A stretch of DNA of 64,000 bases from Actinobacillus arthritidis (GCF_029774155.1 NZ_CP103833.1:682001-746000), one strand, 5' to 3'; shown: positions 19,829 through 29,821, counted from the stretch's first letter. Numbers and translations are program-made. Notes: a model not told the origin generated them from the sequence alone.

Positions 19829-19848
19829 TACATTTCTAAAAATTTGTA
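19829..19848. promoter_or_regulatory. Possible TetR-family operator
   Basis: TACATTTCTAAAAATTTGTA has perfect TACA/TGTA ends and a loosely symmetric A+T centre, in the 158-base spacer between the divergent tetR-like and DUF422 genes. TetR proteins usually bind such palindromes in their own divergent promoter. The symmetry is imperfect, so confidence is modest. Confidence 0.4.
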
Positions 19849-19954
19849 TGCTTATTATAGCGGTTTTACTCTGTTTTGACTGTATTTATCGGCAGAACAA
19901 TCACTTAAAATAGTTTTATCTTTATTCAGCAATATTTTAAGAGAGAAATAAAAT

Positions 19955-20782
19955 ATGACACAAAAACAATACACTAATTTAAATATCGGAAGGTGGTTAT
20001 TGATAGGAATAATGTTCGTCCTAACGGCGTACTTGTTATTTGCCCCCGAAATGTTGGCTCCGCTCGGTCCACTTTTTGCAATATTGATCGCAGTATTTGC
20101 TTTTTGGCATGGTTATCAAAGATTTGGTGCTAAAAATATGATTATTTTCTTCTTAATCACTTGGATCATTAGTCATTTCTTTGAATCATTGAGTGTTTCT
20201 ACCGGATTTCCTTTCGGGCATTATCATTATAAAGCTCTACCTGGCCCAAGAATTGCTAATGTGCCATTGATTATTATGCCAGCCTATTTTGCAATGGGTT
20301 ATACGTCCTACATTTTAGGACAAGTGCTAACTGGTCAATATGGCAAGAAACTACAAGATATCCATATTTTTATTACACCATTTGTGGCAACATTCATTAT
20401 GGTAATGTGGGACGTTCTAATGGATCCTTTGGCGACAACGATTAACCAATCTTGGGTTTGGAGAGATAGCGGTGCTTATTTTGGCGTACCCCTTTCTAAT
20501 TTTGTAGGTTGGTTTTTTGTGGTTTATCTGTTTATGCAATTATTCTTACTCTATCTTGCAAAATACGATAAAATGCCCCCAAAAAACTATGACAATGCTT
20601 TTTGGCTAGAAGCAGTAGCGGTTTACGCTATTAAAGGTTTATCTTTTATTATTCCAGCCTTTGTGTTGAAGAGTAATGTTGAAATGAATGGTTCGATTGC
20701 TTTAATTTCTGTTTTTACTATGATGTTTGTTGCTTTGCTTTCAGTAATTAACATCTTTACTATGCAAGTTCGTACCTCATAA
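19955..20782 (+). CDS. Carotenoid biosynthesis (CruF/DUF422) family membrane protein
   Basis: 275 residues with about seven hydrophobic segments. The family pattern is plain: HFFESLSVSTGFPFGHYHY (about 70-90), GPRIANVPLI, then WDVLMDPLATT (about 152-162) and WVWRDSGAYFGVPLSNFVGW (about 169-188). Named members are hydratases of carotenoid end groups such as CruF; no other carotenoid gene is in the window and Pasteurellaceae are not pigmented this way, so the true substrate is unknown. GAGAGAAATAAA precedes ATG 19955. Divergent from a TetR regulator and closed by a Neisseria-type DUS terminator. Confidence 0.85.
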   Translation: MTQKQYTNLNIGRWLLIGIMFVLTAYLLFAPEMLAPLGPLFAILIAVFAFWHGYQRFGAKNMIIFFLITWIISHFFESLSVSTGFPFGHYHYKALPGPRIANVPLIIMPAYFAMGYTSYILGQVLTGQYGKKLQDIHIFITPFVATFIMVMWDVLMDPLATTINQSWVWRDSGAYFGVPLSNFVGWFFVVYLFMQLFLLYLAKYDKMPPKNYDNAFWLEAVAVYAIKGLSFIIPAFVLKSNVEMNGSIALISVFTMMFVALLSVINIFTMQVRTS

Positions 20783-20785
20783 TGA

Positions 20786-20818
20786 AAAGATGCCGTCTGA
20801 ATTTCAGTCGGCATCTTT
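20786..20818 (+). terminator. Terminator containing a Neisseria DNA uptake sequence
   Basis: AAAGATGCCGTCTGA pairs with TCAGTCGGCATCTTT (14 of 15 positions) around a 3-base loop. The left arm with the loop contains the complete 12-base Neisseria DUS, ATGCCGTCTGAA (20790-20801); the right arm is a copy with one change. Neisseria commonly uses inverted DUS pairs as terminators; this is foreign to a genome that otherwise uses ACAAGCGGT. Confidence 0.85.
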
Positions 20819-20921
20819 ATTATAGTTCGGTTTTATGTATAGGCTATGTATATGGAATTACAGATCTTAAGTAGTGAAAAAATCCTTGCTATAAATCTGG
20901 TTCCTTACTAGGTAATTAAAA

Positions 20922-20942
20922 ACCGTACGTTTTACGTATGGT
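20922..20942 (-). terminator. Terminator after nitroreductase gene
   Basis: On the minus strand ACCATACGT-AAA-ACGTACGGT (one G-U pair) followed by TTTTTAATT, 13 bases past the stop of the nitroreductase gene. Confidence 0.75.
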
Positions 20943-20954
20943 ATATATAGATTA

Positions 20955-21617
20955 CTATTCCACCCAACTAATCACATCTTCAGCTGGTTTGCGGTATTTT
21001 TTTGTAATCGGTTTCGCACGATAACCGAAGGTCACCATGCAAGAAACACCGTATTCGTTAGCGTCAAATAAACCTTCTTTCGCTAAGATTTCGTTTACCG
21101 CATCATAGTTAAAGCCTTCAATCGGACAAGAGTCAATGCCAATCATTGCCGCACCGGTCATCATATTGCCAAGCGCAATATACGTCTGTTTTGAACACCA
21201 ATCGAATAAGGTGCGTTCACTTTCTAATACTTTAATATCATCGGTTTGAAATGATTTATAACGGGCAATAGTGGCATCCATTTGTTCCGGTGTTAAGCCA
21301 CGTTTAGATAAGCCTTGACGGAAGAAATCCGAATCATAACGTGCATTTTTCTTGGCAAGAATGACAACTAAATGGCTCATTTCGTTCATCGGGTGTTTAA
21401 TCCCCCAAGAAACCGGTGCAATTTTTTCACGGATAGTCGCATTTTGTAGCACAATAAATTTCCAAGGCTCGGAACCGACCGAACTTGGCGATAATCTACC
21501 AAGTTCTAAAATATATTCCATGTCCTCACGGCTGATTTTCTTAGCCGGATCATAAGTGCGGCAAGCTGAACGGAAGCTGAATGCGTCTAAAACATCTTGT
21601 TTGCTAATATGTGACAT
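20955..21617 (-). CDS. NAD(P)H-dependent nitroreductase family protein (NfsB-like)
   Basis: Flavin (FMN) oxidoreductase of 220 residues that reduces nitro compounds or quinones in the cytoplasm. The FMN-binding start FSFRSACRTYDPAKKIS (residues 13-29), LSPSSVGSEPWKFIVL and the later TYIALGNMMTGAAMIGIDSCPIEGF are family hallmarks. It is monocistronic between a terminator and a 265-base spacer. The native substrate cannot be read from sequence. Confidence 0.9.
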   Translation of the reverse strand: MSHISKQDVLDAFSFRSACRTYDPAKKISREDMEYILELGRLSPSSVGSEPWKFIVLQNATIREKIAPVSWGIKHPMNEMSHLVVILAKKNARYDSDFFRQGLSKRGLTPEQMDATIARYKSFQTDDIKVLESERTLFDWCSKQTYIALGNMMTGAAMIGIDSCPIEGFNYDAVNEILAKEGLFDANEYGVSCMVTFGYRAKPITKKYRKPAEDVISWVE

Positions 21618-21882
21618 AATTTCCTCGTATTGTATGTAAGAAATGCGGTGATAATACGCTTTTCTTGTAAGTTAAGCCAATGATTCCTTATAACAAATAG
21701 TGAAACTTGATTTTTGTAAAAGAACGCCAAAAACAGACTGCTGATTTTAAGTGAGTTATTCAAATAGAATATTTTTATGAAACCTTAAAAATCAACACTT
21801 TAGCTTAACTTTACATTTACTTTCTTTAGGCAAAGTATTATTATCACCATAATTTTTCAGCAATATATTAAGAGGATAGGTA

Positions 21883-22868
<986 letters not shown>

Positions 22869-22876
22869 TAGGGTAG

Positions 22877-22896
22877 GGACGCAATGCTTTGCGTCC
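22877..22896. repeat. Hairpin repeat between pheS and pheT
   Basis: GGACGCAA / TTGCGTCC with a 4-base loop, without a T-tract. With the flanking TAG it resembles the arms at 2941 and 8990. It lies in the spacer of an operon, so it may act on the mRNA. Confidence 0.65.
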
Positions 22897-22965
22897 GAAT
22901 GTTAAATTTGCCGTAGTATAAGCGGTAGAATTTCCCAAGAATTTTACAAAATAGGACAGAAATAA

Positions 22966-25353
22966 ATGAAATTTAATGAATCTTGGTTGCGTGAGTGGGT
23001 AAATCCTGCAGTATCGACAGAGCAATTATGCGACCAAATTACCATGTTAGGTTTAGAAGTCGATGATGTTGAGCCGGTTGCTGGTGCATTTAGCGGTGTC
23101 GTTGTGGGTGAAGTGGTTGAATGTGCTCAACACCCGGATGCGGATAAATTACGTGTAACTAAAGTGAATGTAGGCGGTGATCGCTTATTAGATATCGTAT
23201 GCGGTGCACCAAACTGCCGTCAGGGCTTAAAAGTGGCATGTGCAACGGAAGGCGCTGTATTACCGGGCGATTTTAAAATTAAGAAAACCAAATTACGCGG
23301 TCAGCCGTCTGAAGGTATGCTTTGTTCATATTCTGAATTAGGCATCAAAGAAGATCATAGCGGTATTATCGAATTACCGGCGGATGCGCCAATTGGTAAA
23401 GATTTCCGTGAATATTTAGATTTAAATGATGTGGCAATCGAGATCAGCTTAACGCCAAACCGTGCAGACTGTTTAAGCATTGCCGGTATCGCACGTGAAG
23501 TGGGTGTAATTAACCGAGCGGAAGTAAAAGCACCGGTGATTTCAGCCGTACCTGCAACGATTGCGGACAAAGTTGCTGTAGAATTACAAGCACCGGAAGC
23601 TTGCCCGCGTTACCTTGCTCGTGTTGTGAAAAATGTAAACGTAAAAGCGGCTTCACCATTGTGGCTACAAGAGAAATTACGCCGTTGTGGTATTCGTTCA
23701 ATCGACCCGATTGTCGATATTACTAACTTAAGCCTGTTAGAACTTGGTCAACCGATGCACGCTTTTGATGCGTCTAAAATTGATGGTGCTATCCAAGTCC
23801 GTATGGCAAAAGAGGGTGAAGAATTAGTTTTATTAGACGGTACAACCGCAAAATTACAACCAAATACTTTAGTGATTGCTGATAGCAAAGGTGCATTAGC
23901 GATGGCAGGTATCTTTGGTGGTGAAGCAAGCGGCGTAAATGAAAATACGACTGACGTAGTATTAGAATCTGCATTCTTTGCACCATTAGCGATTACCGGT
24001 CGCGCACGTCAATATGGCTTACACACTGATGCATCACACCGTTTCGAACGTGGTGTTGACCCGCAATTAGCACGTGATGCGATGGAGCGTGCAACCGCAT
24101 TATTACTTGAAATTTGTGGCGGTGAAGCGGGTGAAATTGTTGAAGCAGTAAGCGAACAGCACTTACCGAAACGTAATACGGTTACCTTACGTCGTAGCAA
24201 ATTAGATGCAGTTATCGGTCACCACATTGAAGATGAAATTGTAACGGATATTTTAACTCGCTTAGGTTTAAACGTAACCTTTGCAAATGATAGTTGGACA
24301 GCGGTAGCACCAAGCTGGCGTTTCGATATTGAGATCGAGGAAGATCTTATCGAAGAGGTTGCACGTATCTACGGTTATAACAGTATTCCGAATAATTCTC
24401 CACTTGCACATTTAACGATGAAAGGTACACCGGAGAAATTATTAGAAGCTAGTCGTATTCGTACTGCATTAGTGGATAGCGATTATCAAGAAGTGGTGAC
24501 ATATAGCTTCGTTGATCCGAAAAAACAATCATTATTGCATCCGAATCAAGAAGCGTTAATTCTACCTAACCCGATTTCAAGCGAAATGTCAGCAATGCGT
24601 TTATCGCTTTTAACCGGTTTATTAGATACCATCGTTTACAACCAAAGTCGCCAGCAAACACGTGTTCGTATTTTTGAAGGCGGTTTACGCTTTGTTCCGG
24701 ATGCAACGGCTGAATCTGGCGTGCGTCAAGAGTTCGTATTCGGTGCGGCAATTGTCGGTGATAAACGCCCGGTACATTGGGAAAGTAAAGGCGAAGTGGT
24801 AGATTTCTTCGACTTAAAAGGCGATATGGAACGAGTATTATCGTTAACCTCGGCACGTCATGATTTACAATTTGTGGCAAAACAGTTCCCTGCATTACAC
24901 CCGGGACAATCTGCGGCAATTATGTTAGATGGCAAAGAAATCGGTTTTATTGGTTCGGTTCACCCATCTATCGTGCAAAAACTCGGTATCAAAGGTAAAC
25001 CTGTTGTATTTGAGATTCTAGGTGATGCAATTGCAAATCGCCCGGTTCCAACGGCAAAAGAGATTTCTAAATTCCCTGCGAATAACCGTGATATTGCAGT
25101 TGTGGTTGATGAAAACGTGGCGACTGGTGATGTATTGGCGGCTTGTCGCAATGCCGGCGGTGCAAAATTAGTTGCGGTAAACTTATTTGATGTGTACCGT
25201 GGTGCAAATTTAGAAGCTGGTAAGAAAAGTTTAGCAATTAGCTTAACGGTTCAAGATACTGAAAAAACGCTTGAAGAAGAGGAAATCTCAGCGGTTACTC
25301 AAGCCGTATTAGCGGAATTAGCACAACGTTTCCAAGCATATCTAAGAGATTAG
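22966..25353 (+). CDS. pheT: Phenylalanyl-tRNA synthetase beta subunit
   Basis: 795 residues, as in E. coli. Domains in order: N-terminal [14 protein letters not shown], a tRNA-binding EMAP-like domain (about 40-150, with [15 protein letters not shown]), the B3/B4 editing domain (about 210-390), the B5 domain, a catalytic-like core (about 480-690), and the C-terminal ferredoxin-fold anticodon-binding domain (about 700-795, [15 protein letters not shown]). The frame is intact. The gene is translated behind pheS and followed 16 bases later by ihfA. Confidence 0.97.
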   Translation: MKFNESWLREWVNPAVSTEQLCDQITMLGLEVDDVEPVAGAFSGVVVGEVVECAQHPDADKLRVTKVNVGGDRLLDIVCGAPNCRQGLKVACATEGAVLPGDFKIKKTKLRGQPSEGMLCSYSELGIKEDHSGIIELPADAPIGKDFREYLDLNDVAIEISLTPNRADCLSIAGIAREVGVINRAEVKAPVISAVPATIADKVAVELQAPEACPRYLARVVKNVNVKAASPLWLQEKLRRCGIRSIDPIVDITNLSLLELGQPMHAFDASKIDGAIQVRMAKEGEELVLLDGTTAKLQPNTLVIADSKGALAMAGIFGGEASGVNENTTDVVLESAFFAPLAITGRARQYGLHTDASHRFERGVDPQLARDAMERATALLLEICGGEAGEIVEAVSEQHLPKRNTVTLRRSKLDAVIGHHIEDEIVTDILTRLGLNVTFANDSWTAVAPSWRFDIEIEEDLIEEVARIYGYNSIPNNSPLAHLTMKGTPEKLLEASRIRTALVDSDYQEVVTYSFVDPKKQSLLHPNQEALILPNPISSEMSAMRLSLLTGLLDTIVYNQSRQQTRVRIFEGGLRFVPDATAESGVRQEFVFGAAIVGDKRPVHWESKGEVVDFFDLKGDMERVLSLTSARHDLQFVAKQFPALHPGQSAAIMLDGKEIGFIGSVHPSIVQKLGIKGKPVVFEILGDAIANRPVPTAKEISKFPANNRDIAVVVDENVATGDVLAACRNAGGAKLVAVNLFDVYRGANLEAGKKSLAISLTVQDTEKTLEEEEISAVTQAVLAELAQRFQAYLRD

Positions 25354-25368
25354 CGTTAAGGACTATTT

Positions 25369-25665
25369 ATGGCACTCACTAAAATTGAACTTGCTGAAAG
25401 CCTTGTTGAAAATTGTGGCTTTGATAAACGAATTGCAAAACTATTTGTAGAACAGTTTTTCGAGGAAATTAGAAGCTCGCTTGAACGGGGCGAAGAGGTT
25501 AAATTATCCGGTTTCGGTAATTTCTCATTACGTGAAAAAAATGCACGTCCGGGAAGAAATCCTAAAACGGGTGAAACGGTTGCGGTAACTGCTCGCCGAG
25601 TTGTTGTTTTTAAACCCGGTCAGAAGCTCAGAGATCGAGTAGAAAACGTAAAAGTGAAGGCATAA
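25369..25665 (+). CDS. ihfA: Integration host factor alpha subunit
   Basis: 98-residue DNA-bending histone-like protein that pairs with IhfB. Start [21 protein letters not shown] and the beta-arm region [22 protein letters not shown], with the Pro that intercalates into DNA, identify it as the alpha subunit. It follows pheT in the conserved pheST-ihfA order. Confidence 0.97.
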   Translation: MALTKIELAESLVENCGFDKRIAKLFVEQFFEEIRSSLERGEEVKLSGFGNFSLREKNARPGRNPKTGETVAVTARRVVVFKPGQKLRDRVENVKVKA

Positions 25666-25671
25666 ACATTC

Positions 25672-25709
25672 AACATTCCATAGGTCGACTGACTTGTGGA
25701 ATGTTTTTT
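25672..25709 (+). terminator. Terminator of pheST-ihfA
   Basis: AACATTCCA (25672-25680) pairs with TGGAATGTT (25697-25705), followed by a seven-base T-tract. Confidence 0.85.
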
Positions 25710-25720
25710 ATAGGTAAAAT

Positions 25721-26248
25721 ATGACTAAATTGAATAAAAAGTGTTTATCATTGTTTGCAGTTGCATCTTTTGCGATGATTTTAACCGCTTGTTCTAGTAA
25801 TGATGACTATAGTACGGGTCCGATTAAGGCAAAATCAGGCATTTTTAGAACGCATCACAGTAGCTTATCTGACCCGATTATGGCGATCAGTAGTTTAAGT
25901 GAACATCAATATGAATGGAAAGGTACTCGTTATCGCTTAGGTGGTAATAGTAAGGCTGGAATTGATTGTTCTGGTTTTATGCAAGTCACTTTCCGTGATT
26001 TATTCGGGATTGAGTTGCCAAGAACGACTTCAGAGCAAGCTAAAGAAGGAACGAGAATCGATCGTGATGAGATTCAAACCGGTGATCTTGTGTTTTTTAA
26101 AACGGGTCGTGGTCCTAATGGCAAGCACGTAGGCGTTTATGTAAAAAATGGACAATTCTTACATGCATCGACAAAGGGCGGTGTAATCTATTCGGATATG
26201 AATTCGCCTTATTGGTCTAAAACATTTTGGCAAGCTCGCCGTTTATAA
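25721..26248 (+). CDS. nlpC: NlpC/P60-family peptidoglycan endopeptidase lipoprotein
   Basis: 175 residues. Lipobox LTAC with lipidated Cys24 after a hydrophobic signal, then an NlpC/P60 cysteine peptidase: Cys83 in IDCSGFMQ, His136 in GKHVGVY, and a third polar residue His148 in QFLHAS. Such enzymes cut peptide cross-links in peptidoglycan. The lipobox codons ACC-GCT-TGT form an uptake-signal core (25784-25792). E. coli also has nlpC a few genes after ihfA. ATG 25721 is preceded by TATAGGTAAAAT. Confidence 0.92.
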   Translation: MTKLNKKCLSLFAVASFAMILTACSSNDDYSTGPIKAKSGIFRTHHSSLSDPIMAISSLSEHQYEWKGTRYRLGGNSKAGIDCSGFMQVTFRDLFGIELPRTTSEQAKEGTRIDRDEIQTGDLVFFKTGRGPNGKHVGVYVKNGQFLHASTKGGVIYSDMNSPYWSKTFWQARRL

Positions 26249-26252
26249 CTAA

Positions 26253-26276
26253 AAATATGATATAGATCACATATTT
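26253..26276. promoter_or_regulatory. CRP- or FNR-like palindrome
   Basis: Core TATGA-N6-TCACA (26256-26271) matches the CRP consensus TGTGA-N6-TCACA except one base, within A+T flanks; the same bases contain ATGAT-N4-ATCAC, 12 of 14 with the FNR box TTGAT-N4-ATCAA. It begins 5 bases after the nlpC stop and its centre lies about 93 bases before the predicted RNA start, a spacing compatible with CRP activation. Confidence 0.6.
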
Positions 26277-26356
26277 TTGAAAAAGACACGTACTTTACAA
26301 AATAAAACTTGAAAAGTTTAAAAAGTTGACATACTCTATACAAACTTAATAACAAG

Positions 26357-26423
26357 TGTTGTGTTCAGCAACCGATTTCATAAATTTGCTTTCCGAGTAG
26401 CCCCTAGTTGAGGGGCTTTTTTT
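26357..26423 (+). ncRNA. Candidate small RNA gene between nlpC and bioD
   Basis: No coding frame is apparent. A -35 TTGACA (26326-26331) and a poorer -10 TAATAA (26347-26352, spacing 15) would start RNA near 26357. The roughly 67-base product has a small 5' hairpin GTTG/CAAC (26358-26372), a single-stranded A+T-rich middle, and a strong terminator: AGCCCCT/AGGGGCT (26399-26417) then seven T. A CRP/FNR-like box lies upstream. Alternatively this is only the 3' end and terminator of nlpC. I cannot assign it to a known RNA family. Confidence 0.45.
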
Positions 26424-26515
26424 ATGACGTTTTTGAGCCAAGATTTTGTTTACAAGCGGTCTAATTTTTGACTTATTTTAGCATTTGGGATTAAGTCCTC
26501 TATGAGAGCTTAATG

Positions 26516-27235
26516 TTATTCGGTAAAGTAATGTAATAAAGGCTCGGGATTTTGAATATAAGGAGATAAATCTTTCTTATACGGATGACCTATATATGGA
26601 ATCTGCCCGAGTAATGGTGCGTCAATTTTCTGACCTAACAACTCAATAAGTTCCGCATAATGACGTAATCCGGGATTGACTCGGTTTGCAATCCAGCCGA
26701 TTAATTTTACGCCTAGTTTTTGGATTGCTTGAACGGTCAACATAGTGTGATTTACACAGCCTTCTTTAATACCCACCACAAGCACAACAGGCATTTCATT
26801 ATATTTTACCCAATCGGCAAAACTTAAATCTTTATTGATAGGCGTGAGCCAACCGTGTGTACCTTCTACGATGACATTACGGTAAGTTTGTTGTAAACGA
26901 GTTAAATCATTATTCAACTTATCTTCTTGAATATGATGAACCGCATCTAATGCCGCAAAGACCGGTGTACTGGAGTGAATAAATGTATAACTATTGATAT
27001 CGCGATATTTGATTGGTATCGAACAACTATCAAGGATTGTTAATACGTCAGGATTATCTTCACTCGCATAATCTACTTGATTTTGACCGCTAGGCAGAGA
27101 ATCATCGCCACCACAGGCAATTGGTTTATATCCTACAGCTGGGATATTATGTAAAGTTAAAGTTTGTAAAATGGCACGGGTGACGGTTGTTTTCCCTACA
27201 TTGGTATCCGTGCCTGTAATAAATAATGAAGGCAT
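26516..27235 (-). CDS. bioD: Dethiobiotin synthetase (BioD2 type)
   Basis: ATP-dependent closure of the ureido ring of dethiobiotin, the penultimate step of biotin synthesis. The P-loop GTDTNVGKTTVTRA is near the start; VEGTHGWLTP and IGWIANRVNPG follow. I prefer ATG 27235 (239 residues, MPSLFITGTD) because GAGAAA lies just before it; a TTG at 27253 would overlap that site. In E. coli the second bioD gene also lies next to mlc, supporting BioD2, whose in vivo role is less certain than BioD1. Confidence 0.9.
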   Translation of the reverse strand: MPSLFITGTDTNVGKTTVTRAILQTLTLHNIPAVGYKPIACGGDDSLPSGQNQVDYASEDNPDVLTILDSCSIPIKYRDINSYTFIHSSTPVFAALDAVHHIQEDKLNNDLTRLQQTYRNVIVEGTHGWLTPINKDLSFADWVKYNEMPVVLVVGIKEGCVNHTMLTVQAIQKLGVKLIGWIANRVNPGLRHYAELIELLGQKIDAPLLGQIPYIGHPYKKDLSPYIQNPEPLLHYFTE

Positions 27236-27289
27236 ATTCTGTTTCTCTAACAAAAAAGTTACAAAACTGCCTCTATATTAACGAAATTT

Positions 27290-28480
27290 TTAAGGTTGAA
27301 TGATGTTCTTGATCAAATTACCTTCATAAATCCCTTGTTTTATTGCAGAACAGGCGATCAATGGGCTATTCCATTCGAATTGGCTGGTTACAAGATCAAT
27401 CTGTAAATGACTTAATAAGAGATCTTTTTGCAATCTTGTCTGAATTTGTTCAAACAGTTTATGTTTAATTCGTAGTAGTGGAGAATTAAGCATAATTTTT
27501 TCTGTAGAGAAAATATTAATGAGGTTCATTAAGACATACGCCAAATTATTACTAATATGCGATAATATTTTTAATGCTTCAGAGTTTTCTTGTTCAACCT
27601 GTTCACAAAGCCAGTCAATTTTATCCTTTTGAGTATGGCACTGATTCGGCAAATATTTGTCGACCAAACGCGTGATTGCGGTAAATGTAATTTGATTTTT
27701 TAGTTGATAGCGTTGAATTTCGTCTTTTTCTGATGTTGTTTCATTACTTAATGGTCCAAAATTAGGCATAAGCATTTTATCTACATTCATTTTAGACTGC
27801 TGATGAAGTAATGACCCTCTAAGTAATACGCTTAAATTAACAGAGTCGTCCAGTTGTAGAAAAATGACATTATCATTATTAATTAGACTACCTAACGTTG
27901 ATTCGGTAAATAGCCATAATTGGAAATGTTCATTAAGTAAAATAGGTTGTTCAAATTGCTGTTTCAGAGCCTCAACAATAGTGCAGTCTAACTCGGTTTG
28001 TCCTAATTGAGTAATATGGGTTTTAGTTTGATCAATTTTTCCTACTACGCTTACCGAAACTGCCAGTATACGATGTTGATCTAACGGAGAATGCCAAAAG
28101 AAATCTTTTAAGCAGAGCAGGGTATATTCGGATAAATCGGTATAGTGTTGCTCAGTTAAAGGATATGCTTTAGATTGAATAGCTTTGCCATTTAATTCAC
28201 AAAGTGAAATTTCGATTCTTTCAGGTGAAATCGTAAAACATAATAATTGCCAAAAAAAGTTAGAAACCGCTAAACCTACAGCAGGACGACCTCTTGAACT
28301 GCTATTTTGAACAGAACGTTCCAAAATGAATTTGTTATCGATGAGGGATTTTGTGAGGTTTGTGATAGAAGCTGGTGCGAGTCCCGAAAGTTTTGCCAAA
28401 TCTGTACGGGAAATAAGCTCAAATTGTTCCACAAGACGATAAATTGTACCAAGGTGTAGGGTCTTATTATCTGAAATCAT
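27290..28480 (-). CDS. mlc: Mlc/NagC-like ROK-family regulator with altered effector domain
   Basis: 396 residues. The N-terminal winged helix (about 8-60, YRLVEQFELISRTDLAKLSG, APASITNLTKSLI) and the linker RGRPAVGL are very like E. coli Mlc, the glucose-PTS repressor. The rest aligns only weakly: the ROK zinc motif CxCGxxGCLE and the sugar-contacting E.GH segment are absent; the corresponding stretch reads MPNFGPLSNETTSEKDEIQ. The frame is continuous and the length normal, so this is divergence rather than a frameshift. Ribosome site AAGGATTATACT. Gene order mlc-bioD2 matches E. coli. Whether it still responds to PTS EIIB-Glc or any sugar is doubtful. Confidence 0.82.
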   Translation of the reverse strand: MISDNKTLHLGTIYRLVEQFELISRTDLAKLSGLAPASITNLTKSLIDNKFILERSVQNSSSRGRPAVGLAVSNFFWQLLCFTISPERIEISLCELNGKAIQSKAYPLTEQHYTDLSEYTLLCLKDFFWHSPLDQHRILAVSVSVVGKIDQTKTHITQLGQTELDCTIVEALKQQFEQPILLNEHFQLWLFTESTLGSLINNDNVIFLQLDDSVNLSVLLRGSLLHQQSKMNVDKMLMPNFGPLSNETTSEKDEIQRYQLKNQITFTAITRLVDKYLPNQCHTQKDKIDWLCEQVEQENSEALKILSHISNNLAYVLMNLINIFSTEKIMLNSPLLRIKHKLFEQIQTRLQKDLLLSHLQIDLVTSQFEWNSPLIACSAIKQGIYEGNLIKNIIQP

Positions 28481-28538
28481 AGTATAATCCTTATAATAAA
28501 GAAAAGGTCAACAGTCCCTATAAATAAAATAGTAGGTA

Positions 28539-28564
28539 TTCTCACCGCCTGATATTGGTGAGAA
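28539..28564. repeat. Hairpin in mlc 5' leader region
   Basis: Perfect 8-bp arms TTCTCACC / GGTGAGAA around a 10-base loop, 59 bases upstream of mlc. It could be leader structure or a protein-binding dyad; I cannot tell which. Confidence 0.4.
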
Positions 28565-28640
28565 AGTTTTACATTAAACACTCCATACGATAATTATTTT
28601 GCTTCAATATTGGGGAATCACAACTACTTTATGTTAATTA

Positions 28641-28656
28641 TGTGAGTTAGCTCACA
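28641..28656. promoter_or_regulatory. CRP-binding site between mlc and rnd
   Basis: TGTGAGTTAGCTCACA is a perfect match to both CRP half-sites (TGTGA-N6-TCACA). It lies in the 221-base spacer between divergent mlc and rnd. E. coli mlc is under CRP control, so mlc is a reasonable target; TAGTAT at 28666-28671 could be a rnd -10, where CRP bound at this position would repress. Confidence 0.8.
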
Positions 28657-28701
28657 GAATTACTTTAGTATCTGAAGAAATTAGCGGAAAAGAGGATAAA
28701 A

Positions 28702-29821
28702 ATGAACCAAGTTATTCACTATCACTGGATTGATTCAAATGAACAGCTATTGGAAGTTTGTGAAAAAGCGACTAAGAAAACAGCTGTTGCATTGGATACC
28801 GAATTTATTCGCACCCGTTCATATTATCCTAAATTAGGGTTGATTCAATTATTTGACGGAGAGCAAGTCAGTTTGATCGATCCGAACACGATCTCAGATT
28901 TTGATCCTTTCATAAAATTATTAGCAAATCAGCAGGTTGTAAAAGTATTGCACGCTTGTAGCGAAGATCTCGAAGTCTTTCAACACAGATTCAAGCAATT
29001 GCCAACACCACTCGTTGATACGCAAATTATGGCTGGGTTTGCTGGATTAGGCGTATCAATAGGCTTCGCCAAATTAGTTTCGCATTATCTTAATATTGAA
29101 CTAGATAAAGGTGCTTCGAGAACAGATTGGTTGGCAAGACCTTTAACACCGGAACAATTACAATATCTTTGCGGCGGATGTATGGTATTTGTTACCGGCT
29201 TTTCGTGATTTAGTGGCGACCTTAGATGCGACCCCGTGGCAAAATGCGGTGGAACAAGAATGTCAGATGCTATTGGATAAACGACTGCGACAAACTGATC
29301 CGAATAAGGCATATAAAGAGATTGCAAATGCTTGGCGTTTAACACCACCGCAGTTAGCCATCTTACAAGTGTTGGCGAAATGGCGTATCGAAGAGGCTGA
29401 AAAGCGTGATTTGGCATTAAATTTTGTGGTAAAAGAGCAAAATTTATTTGAGATTGCGAAATTACAGCCTAAACATACTTCTCAATTACTTGAGTTTATG
29501 CACCCTAATGAAGTAAGGATTCACGGTAAGAAATTATTATTATTGGTAGAGCAAGGCAAGGCGGTATTAGCTGAAAATTATCCGCCTGTGATTGTTCGAT
29601 TAGTAGATGAAGTTGGTTATAAGCATAAACTTAAAGCAATGCGACAAAAATTAAGTGAAATTCAACCGCCTAATCTTGCTCCGGAATTACTTGCTAGCAA
29701 ACGACAACTTAATCAATTATTTAGTTGGTTTCAAAAAGGACAGAATAGTGAAAGATTGCCGGAATTATTAATTGGTTGGCGTAGAGAGTTCGGTTTGCAA
29801 CTGATGAAAGTATTATCGTAA
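28702..29821 (+). pseudogene. rnd: Ribonuclease D, frameshifted
   Basis: 3'-5' exoribonuclease that trims tRNA precursors. The DEDD exonuclease domain shows ALDTEFIRTRSYYP (Exo I), LHACSEDLEVF (Exo II) and the start of Exo III; the HRDC domain follows in the second part (LPELLIGWRREFG at the end). The break is in the T run at 29168-29170: caatatctttgcggcg reads on correctly with one T fewer (QYLAADVWYLLP, which restores Exo III). Repaired length 372 residues, close to E. coli (375). Confidence 0.92.

Noticed and set aside
21618..21882. pheM-like attenuator before pheS
   Set aside because: No short frame with Phe codons and no terminator/antiterminator pair found.
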